From contig JAQXZA010000023.1 in assembly GCA_029226955.1 (NCBI GenBank), positions 1-47,238 of the forward strand: a DNA stretch of 47,238 bases. Reading direction: 5' to 3'. Each line of letters begins with the position of its first letter. The stretch's first letter is position 1. The notes below the pieces were generated by a model that made no database searches, was not told the DNA's origin, and saw only the letters and a list, made by a program, of their open reading frames with translations. Source of the DNA: Clostridia bacterium (GTDB taxonomy: Bacteria; Bacillota; Clostridia; Oscillospirales; Acutalibacteraceae). The position numbers were made by a program, and so were the translations under genes. This document shows positions 42,102 to 47,238 of this stretch, piece after piece.

Positions 42102-43789
42102 TGAAAGGGTTACTTAAATTTATAACCTGCGGAAGTGTAGATGACGGAAAGTCAACACTCATAGGTCATATTCTGTATGATGCAAAGCTTTTGTATGCCG
42201 ATCAGCAAAAGGCACTGGAACTCGACAGCAAGGTCGGCAGCCGTAACGGTGCTATTGACTATTCATTGTTGCTTGACGGACTTATGGCTGAACGTGAACA
42301 GGGCATTACAATAGATGTTGCATACCGTTATTTTACTACCGACAACCGCAGCTTTATTGTTGCAGATACACCCGGACACGAGGAATACACCAGAAATATG
42401 GCTGTCGGTGCTTCATTCGCTGACCTTGCCGTAATTCTTGTTGATGCGTCACAGGGAGTTCTGGTTCAGACAAGGCGACACGCAAGAATATGTAAAATGA
42501 TGGGTATTCGTTACTTTGTTTTTGCGGTAAATAAAATGGATCTTGTCGGTTACAGCAAGGAACGTTTTGATGAAATTCAGAAACAGATTGCTGAACTTAA
42601 AGACGAGCTTGCACTGAATAACGTAAAAATCATTCCTCTTTCGGCAACGGAAGGCGACAACGTAACAACAAAATCCGAAAACATTAAATGGTATGACGGA
42701 GAACCACTGCTTGAATATCTCGAAAAAGTTGACATAGATTCCGGAAATGACGAACAGGGATTTTATATGCCTGTTCAGAGGGTTTGTCGTCCTGACCATA
42801 CATTCAGGGGCTTTCAGGGACAAATTGAGTCAGGCAAAATAAATGTAGGTGATGTTATTACCGCTTTGCCGAGTAACGAAAAGGCTAAAATAAAATCAAT
42901 TCTTGTTACTGACAAGGACTCACAAAGTGCCTGTGCAGGTCAGCCTGTAACCGTTACGCTTGACAAAGAGGTTGATGTTTCAAGGGGTTGTGTGCTTGTA
43001 AAGGACACAAATATTGCGGCATATAAAAAGCTTACGGTTACGCTTTTGTGGATGGACGATGAGCCGCTTTCCGAGGGAAAAGACTACCTTGTAAAACTCG
43101 GAACAAAGACAATTCCCGGTGTTGTCACAAAAATAACCTATGCTGTTGATGTGAATACAGGTGAGCATATAAATACAGAAACATTATCGAAAAACGGAAT
43201 TGCAGTATGTGAAATTCTGCTTTCTGAGGCTATTGTCGTAGATTTGTTTTCACTTCACAGAACACTCGGTGAACTGATACTTATTGACAGGGTGTCAAAT
43301 ATGACTTCGGCTTGCGGAATTGTCGAAAACATAAGCGGAAAAGGCGGTTCATTCTCCGATAAGGCATCATTTAAAAACGGCAGTATAGAGGCAAGAGGAG
43401 ATATTTTTGAAGAATTTTATTATGATGCCGGCAGTCTTAATGTTTTGAAATACAGAACAGTAAGTTCTACATATTCGGTCGGTGATGAAATACAGATAAA
43501 GGGAAAAAGTTACAGTTATCCCGAAAGTTTCGATATTATTGTTCTGCGTGACGAGGCGGCAGTAAAGATAAGAAACAGAAAAATAACGGATATTATAAGT
43601 CTTTCTGATTATAAATACGATGATTTTCCTGTTGTCAACGGTCGTGGCTTTGAAGTGCTTGTTTCAGATGAAAAGGAATTTGAAGATTTCATTAACGGCT
43701 ACTACTGTCTGAATGATGCAGAAAAAAATCATTTCTTTGCAAAGTGGATGAAATTCGACACATACCGTAAAGTTGTAATGGCGGAATAA
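42101..43789 (+). CDS. cysN: Sulfate adenylyltransferase subunit 1 (GTPase), CysN
   Basis: A 562-residue translational-type GTPase that drives APS formation. G1 GSVDDGKSTLIG (about 11-22), G3 DTPGHEEY, G4 VNKMD, then two beta-barrel domains. No APS kinase (CysC) domain is fused, and no cysC or cysH is in the operon, so APS rather than PAPS is the intermediate. About 100 residues longer at the C-terminus than simple CysN (about 475), with no domain I can name there. Last gene of the operon. Confidence 0.95.
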   Translation: MKGLLKFITCGSVDDGKSTLIGHILYDAKLLYADQQKALELDSKVGSRNGAIDYSLLLDGLMAEREQGITIDVAYRYFTTDNRSFIVADTPGHEEYTRNMAVGASFADLAVILVDASQGVLVQTRRHARICKMMGIRYFVFAVNKMDLVGYSKERFDEIQKQIAELKDELALNNVKIIPLSATEGDNVTTKSENIKWYDGEPLLEYLEKVDIDSGNDEQGFYMPVQRVCRPDHTFRGFQGQIESGKINVGDVITALPSNEKAKIKSILVTDKDSQSACAGQPVTVTLDKEVDVSRGCVLVKDTNIAAYKKLTVTLLWMDDEPLSEGKDYLVKLGTKTIPGVVTKITYAVDVNTGEHINTETLSKNGIAVCEILLSEAIVVDLFSLHRTLGELILIDRVSNMTSACGIVENISGKGGSFSDKASFKNGSIEARGDIFEEFYYDAGSLNVLKYRTVSSTYSVGDEIQIKGKSYSYPESFDIIVLRDEAAVKIRNRKITDIISLSDYKYDDFPVVNGRGFEVLVSDEKEFEDFINGYYCLNDAEKNHFFAKWMKFDTYRKVVMAE

Positions 43790-43802
43790 AAACATTAAAA
43801 CA

Positions 43803-43835
43803 ACGGACAGTCCTTTATTGGATTGTCCGTTTTTC
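43803..43835 (+). terminator. Terminator of the sulfur assimilation operon
   Basis: AACGGACAGTCC / GGATTGTCCGTT, loop TTTATT (one G-T pair), then TTTTC. The bases from 43836 to about 44000 hold nothing recognised. Confidence 0.85.
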
Positions 43836-44019
43836 AATTATATATTCCTGTTGGCTGGTATTGCCAGACTTGTATTTTACAGGTCTTATGCAAAAACGAT
43901 AAAATTAACAACACAAAAATACCGACTACAAAAATAAAATAACCAAATTTCCAATTTGCAATAATGAAAAGACATTTTTGATGTATTATAAAAAGAAATA
44001 TCTGTATGAGGTGATGAAT

Positions 44020-45108
44020 TTGGCAGCAGTACAGCAATATAAATGCCGTAATTGCGGCGGATCGGTTATTTTCGACAGCCAATCGCAGAAAATGAAATGC
44101 GAATATTGCGGTTCGGAATTTGATATTGAGGCACTCAAACAATACGACGAACAACTGAAAAGGGCATCTCAGCCGGACAATATGAACTGGGAAGATACAG
44201 CCGGCTCTGAGTGGACAAACGGCGAAACTGACGGACTCAGGATATATACTTGCACATCTTGTGGCGGTGAGATTGTCGGTGACGAAACTATGGCGGCAAT
44301 GGCTTGTCCTTACTGTAACAACCCTGTTGTCATTATGGGGCAGTTTTCGGGCGAATTAAAGCCGGATTATATCATACCGTTCAAACTGGACAAAAAAGCC
44401 GCAAAAGACGCACTTATGAATCATTACAAGGGCAAACTACTTATTCCAAAAATATTCAAGGACGAAAACCATATTGATGAAGTAAAGGGCATATATGTGC
44501 CGTTCTGGCTTTTTGACGCAGAGGTTGACGCTGATGTTCAGTACAAGGCAACCCGTGTACGAACTTGGAGTGACAGCAGATACAACTACCGTGAAGTAAA
44601 GTATTATTCAGTAAGTCGTGGTGGTTCAATCGGATTTCAGCGTGTTCCCGTTGACGGTTCGTCAAAAATGCCTGATGACCTTATGGAGTCTGTTGAACCT
44701 TTTGATTTTTCTCAGGCTGTGCCGTTTCAGACAGCGTATTTGTCGGGTTATCTTGCTGATAAATATGATGTTGACGCTAAACAAAGCGTAGATCGTGCAA
44801 ACCATCGTATAAAAAGGACTACCGAACAGGCTTTTGCGAATACTGTAAGCGGCTATACATCTGTTACTCCCGAATTTTCAAATATAAATCTCAGAAACAG
44901 CAAGGCAAAGTATGCACTTTATCCTGTGTGGATACTCAACACAACGTGGAAAGACAAGAAATACATATTTGCAATGAACGGACAGACAGGAAAAATAGTG
45001 GGTAATCTTCCGCTTGATGTGGGTGCATATATAAGATGGCTGTTAGGTATTACAGGTGTTGTCGGAGCTTTGTGCGTTTTAATACGCTTTCTGATATGGC
45101 TGATATGA
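44020..45108 (+). CDS. Zinc-ribbon membrane protein of unknown function
   Basis: About 362 residues. Two zinc ribbons stand at the N-terminus (CRNCGG...CEYCGSEF and CTSCGGE...CPYCNNP, about 8-95), followed by a large beta-rich region (GIYVPFWLFDAEVDADVQY, YALYPVWILNTTWKDKKYIF) and one or two C-terminal membrane helices (about 335-362). Similar proteins are often next to TPM-domain genes, as here, but their role is not known to me. TTG 44020 is preferred as the start since GAGGTG lies six bases ahead; ATG 44014 and ATG 43981 are alternatives. It probably forms an operon with the next gene, 13 bases away. Confidence 0.75.
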   Translation: MAAVQQYKCRNCGGSVIFDSQSQKMKCEYCGSEFDIEALKQYDEQLKRASQPDNMNWEDTAGSEWTNGETDGLRIYTCTSCGGEIVGDETMAAMACPYCNNPVVIMGQFSGELKPDYIIPFKLDKKAAKDALMNHYKGKLLIPKIFKDENHIDEVKGIYVPFWLFDAEVDADVQYKATRVRTWSDSRYNYREVKYYSVSRGGSIGFQRVPVDGSSKMPDDLMESVEPFDFSQAVPFQTAYLSGYLADKYDVDAKQSVDRANHRIKRTTEQAFANTVSGYTSVTPEFSNINLRNSKAKYALYPVWILNTTWKDKKYIFAMNGQTGKIVGNLPLDVGAYIRWLLGITGVVGALCVLIRFLIWLI

Positions 45109-45121
45109 GGGGGTGTGTATA

Positions 45122-46414
45122 ATGAAAAAAAGAATTTCTGCAATAATTATGATTCTTGTTATATGCTTTTCCTTTTCGGTGCCTGCATTTGCGACAGAAA
45201 CAATTTATGTTGTTGACCAATCGGGTACTCTGACCGACAAAGAACTTAAAGATTTAAACGAACTTGGCGAAACATTGGCAAATTCAACCGGCTGTGATAT
45301 TCTTTATGCATTCATTGACGATGAGGATATTGATTTATATGCCATAGAAACTGATCTTGGCAAGTGTGCAAACGGAATCCTTATGGTTGAAAACGATAAT
45401 GTCTGGAATATATATACATATGGAGAACCTAAGTATTATATTGATGACAATGATGTGGATGCTTTGAGAGATGCCTTTGAAAAAGGTGACGATGCAAACA
45501 ATGCAGAAAACCTTTTTAAATCTGTTTCGGCTTATATGCATAAAGCCAACGAGATAGTGAAAGAAAATTCTTCATCACTTCCTTCTGAAAGTTCAATAAG
45601 TGAAAACAGCAATGTTACTGTACAAAATATAGGCGGATATAACACAACCGTAGGAAAAAACAATACGCTTATACTTGAAAACCGCACAAGAGTTGTTGAT
45701 ATGGCGGAACTTATGGACGAATCGGAAAAATCCTCTCTCCTTTCAAAACTTGACGAGATAAGCGAAAGACAAAAACTTGATGTCGTGGTTTTAACGGTTG
45801 ATACTCTTGACGGAAAAACACCTGAGGAATATGCTGATGATTTTTTTGACTATAATAATTATGGCTTTGGTGATAATAAAGACGGTGTACTTCTCCTTGT
45901 AAGTATGGAAGACCGTGACTGGCATATTTCCACAAAAGGATACGGAATTACCGCTATTACGGATAAAGGCATAGAATATATTTCAGACCAGTTTTTACCA
46001 AAACTGAGTGACGGCGACTATTACGAATCATTTGTCGAATACGCAAATCAGTGCGATAAATTTATCACTCAGGCAAGAACAGGCGAGCCTTACGACGTCG
46101 GTAATATGCCGAAAGAACCGTTCCCCGTTGTTTCAGCGGTTGTTATGGGTTTGGTGATAGGTCTTGTTGTTGCGTTTATCGTTACTTTTATAATGAAAGG
46201 CAATCTGAAAACGGTTCAAATGCAAAATTCAGCGTCAGACTATGTAAGGAAAGGCAGTATGAAGGTTACAAAGCGACAGGACGCTTTTCTTTATTCTCAC
46301 GTCAGTAAAACAAGACGAGAAACCCAAAGCAGCGGTCATAGTGGTGGCGGCGGTTCAAGCACACACATATCTTCTTCCGGCAGCAGTCACGGCGGAGGCG
46401 GCGGCAAATTCTGA
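45122..46414 (+). CDS. Secreted/membrane TPM-domain protein
   Basis: A 430-residue protein. A signal peptide (MKKRISAIIMILVICFSF, cut near AFA) is followed by a shorter TPM-like segment (about 27-140, VVDQSGTLTDKELKDLNELG), a Ser-rich linker, and a full TPM domain (about 185-320; DNKDGVLLLVSMEDRDWHI, GYGITAITDKG). A membrane helix (about 335-358) leads to a basic cytoplasmic stretch and a Gly/Ser/His tail (SSHGGGGGKF). TPM domains occur in plant photosystem II repair and in many bacterial membrane proteins; the biochemical role is unsettled. ATG 45122 follows GAGGGGGTG. Two TPM-like units in one chain are unusual. Confidence 0.8.
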   Translation: MKKRISAIIMILVICFSFSVPAFATETIYVVDQSGTLTDKELKDLNELGETLANSTGCDILYAFIDDEDIDLYAIETDLGKCANGILMVENDNVWNIYTYGEPKYYIDDNDVDALRDAFEKGDDANNAENLFKSVSAYMHKANEIVKENSSSLPSESSISENSNVTVQNIGGYNTTVGKNNTLILENRTRVVDMAELMDESEKSSLLSKLDEISERQKLDVVVLTVDTLDGKTPEEYADDFFDYNNYGFGDNKDGVLLLVSMEDRDWHISTKGYGITAITDKGIEYISDQFLPKLSDGDYYESFVEYANQCDKFITQARTGEPYDVGNMPKEPFPVVSAVVMGLVIGLVVAFIVTFIMKGNLKTVQMQNSASDYVRKGSMKVTKRQDAFLYSHVSKTRRETQSSGHSGGGGSSTHISSSGSSHGGGGGKF

Positions 46415-46455
46415 GTAAACTATATTCCGTCAGAATAAAAATTTCAAACACAAAT

Positions 46456-46492
46456 AAAAAGATTGTCATCTGAAAAGACGGCAATCTTTTTT
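46456..46492. terminator. Terminator between convergent genes
   Basis: AAAAAGATTGTCATC / GACGGCAATCTTTTT with two G-T pairs and a short loop; A-run and T-run on either side let it act for both the TPM and SIMPL genes. Confidence 0.8.
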
Positions 46493-46513
46493 CTGTTTAT
46501 ATGAAATTTTGTA

Positions 46514-47137
46514 TTACTCGATAAGCCATACAACCTCAACGGATTCGGACTCTTTTGTTACGGGCGACTGAATCATATTTGAATAATTCAATGTCTTTGT
46601 TGAAAAAAGGCAAGTTGTAATGTCATAAAATACATCATCTGTGGGATTATTATATCTTTCACCGATTTTTATGGAATCAACGCCGATAAGTTTTTGTCCC
46701 ATTGACTCGGCAATAAATGTGGCTTTTTGTTTTGAATCCTCTATTGCCTCTTTAATAAGGTTGTTGTGAATTTCCGTGATGTTTGAAATGCTGTAATCGG
46801 TGTCAATATCCACATCATAGTGCTTGTCCTGAATAAGCATCATAATATGGTTTTTAAATTCCATACTGAACGGAACACGAATTTTTATTTCTCTTTTGGC
46901 ACGAACATTGAATTTTTTATCACTGTAATTCTGACCTACTGAGTCATTACAAATTCTTATGCTGTCCATAGATATGCCGTCTTTGTGCATTATGGCAAGA
47001 AAATCCTCACACTGATTCAGTACTTTTTCGAGTGCGGCGGAAGTGGACTGTTCGTGTACCTCAAAACTGACGGTAACTTCAACAGTGTCATAAGGGTATT
47101 CGTGTGTTGCCTTTCCTACAATAGATAATTTGCCCAT
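46514..47137 (-). CDS. SIMPL-domain (DUF541) protein
   Basis: A 207-residue protein with the SIMPL pattern: an N-terminal strand with LSIVGKATHEYPYDTVEVTV, a repeating alpha/beta core and KQKATFIAESMGQKLIGVDS. Most SIMPL proteins are secreted; this one has no signal peptide and so should be cytoplasmic. Function unknown. GGGGAG lies ahead, and the stop of the upstream gene directly abuts its ATG (TAAATG), so they share an mRNA. Confidence 0.8.
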   Translation of the reverse strand: MGKLSIVGKATHEYPYDTVEVTVSFEVHEQSTSAALEKVLNQCEDFLAIMHKDGISMDSIRICNDSVGQNYSDKKFNVRAKREIKIRVPFSMEFKNHIMMLIQDKHYDVDIDTDYSISNITEIHNNLIKEAIEDSKQKATFIAESMGQKLIGVDSIKIGERYNNPTDDVFYDITTCLFSTKTLNYSNMIQSPVTKESESVEVVWLIE

Positions 47138-47238
47138 TTATGTATTCTCCCCTTTTAAATAATCCATTGCCCAGTTATGATCAATAATAATATTATCATT
47201 TCTGAGTTCAGGAAGTGATTTTCCAAAGTCTTGCTGAA
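47138..47238 (-). CDS. 3' end of an unrecognised gene (partial)
   Basis: The last 32 codons of a minus-strand frame that enters from the right edge (fragments SLPELRNDNIIIDHNW and MDYLKGENT) and stops with TAA exactly before the SIMPL gene start. The coupling to a ribosome site and absence of stops suggest a true gene end. Too short to identify. Confidence 0.55.
   Translation of the reverse strand, partial: QQDFGKSLPELRNDNIIIDHNWAMDYLKGENT

Noticed and set aside
35108-43789. Respiratory sulfate reduction
   Set aside because: No dsrAB, dsrC, dsrMKJOP or qmoABC genes; single small sulfite reductase and a methionine-type enzyme point to assimilation.

Overview
The window looks like a chromosomal segment from a low-to-moderate GC, Gram-positive anaerobe of the Clostridia, most likely a gut Ruminococcaceae/Oscillospirales member. 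This is inferred from the HrcA/CIRCE-controlled hrcA-grpE-dnaK-dnaJ order, SigA-type promoters, frequent TTG/GTG starts, a type IV pilus locus without a secretin, and iron-sulfur-rich anaerobic sulfur enzymes. I could not run a search, so the species is open. REGION 1 (1-17.7 kb): the 3' end of a 23S rRNA gene with no 5S gene behind it, then a type IV pilus locus. It encodes two pilins (the second with a near-consensus promoter and its own terminator, probably the major pilin), a PilM-like protein apparently fused to a PilN-like part, PilO, prepilin peptidase, the PilB and PilT ATPases and PilC. A second promoter drives three more prepilin-type genes, the last a protein of about 2046 residues with a GspK-like N-terminus and a giant exposed region, a candidate pilus-tip adhesin. 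REGION 2 (17.7-22.9 kb, minus strand): the heat-shock operon hrcA-grpE-dnaK-dnaJ with a perfect CIRCE operator. REGION 3 (22.9-27.0 kb, minus strand): a gene of unknown function, then rbfA, nrnA, truB, ribF and a small Gly/Pro/His repeat membrane protein; the usual nusA-infB part is absent here. REGION 4 (27.0-30.1 kb): greA-lysS with a consensus promoter, an XRE/zinc-ribbon regulator with an odd start, and a decayed membrane-protein fragment between two near-identical terminators. REGION 5 (30.2-43.8 kb): a sulfur regulon. A sulfate ABC transporter (sbp-cysT-cysW-cysA) is preceded by a promoter, an inverted-repeat operator, and a leader encoding a 36-residue peptide with three cysteines. A divergent Rrf2-family regulator separates it from an eleven-gene operon: MetY-like PLP enzyme, siroheme sulfite reductase, TusA-like protein, thioredoxin-like protein, ThiS-like sulfur carrier, MoeB/ThiF-like activating enzyme, JAMM peptidase, AprA- and AprB-like APS reductase subunits, CysD and CysN. 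Read together the genes take sulfate in, activate it to APS, reduce it to sulfite and sulfide, load sulfide on the carrier as a thiocarboxylate, and place it on an activated homoserine to make homocysteine. This matches the protein-thiocarboxylate methionine route described in Wolinella succinogenes. Related operator-like sequences occur at all three promoters of this region. REGION 6 (43.8-47.2 kb): a zinc-ribbon membrane protein, a TPM-domain protein, a SIMPL-domain protein on the minus strand, and the last codons of an unrecognised gene.
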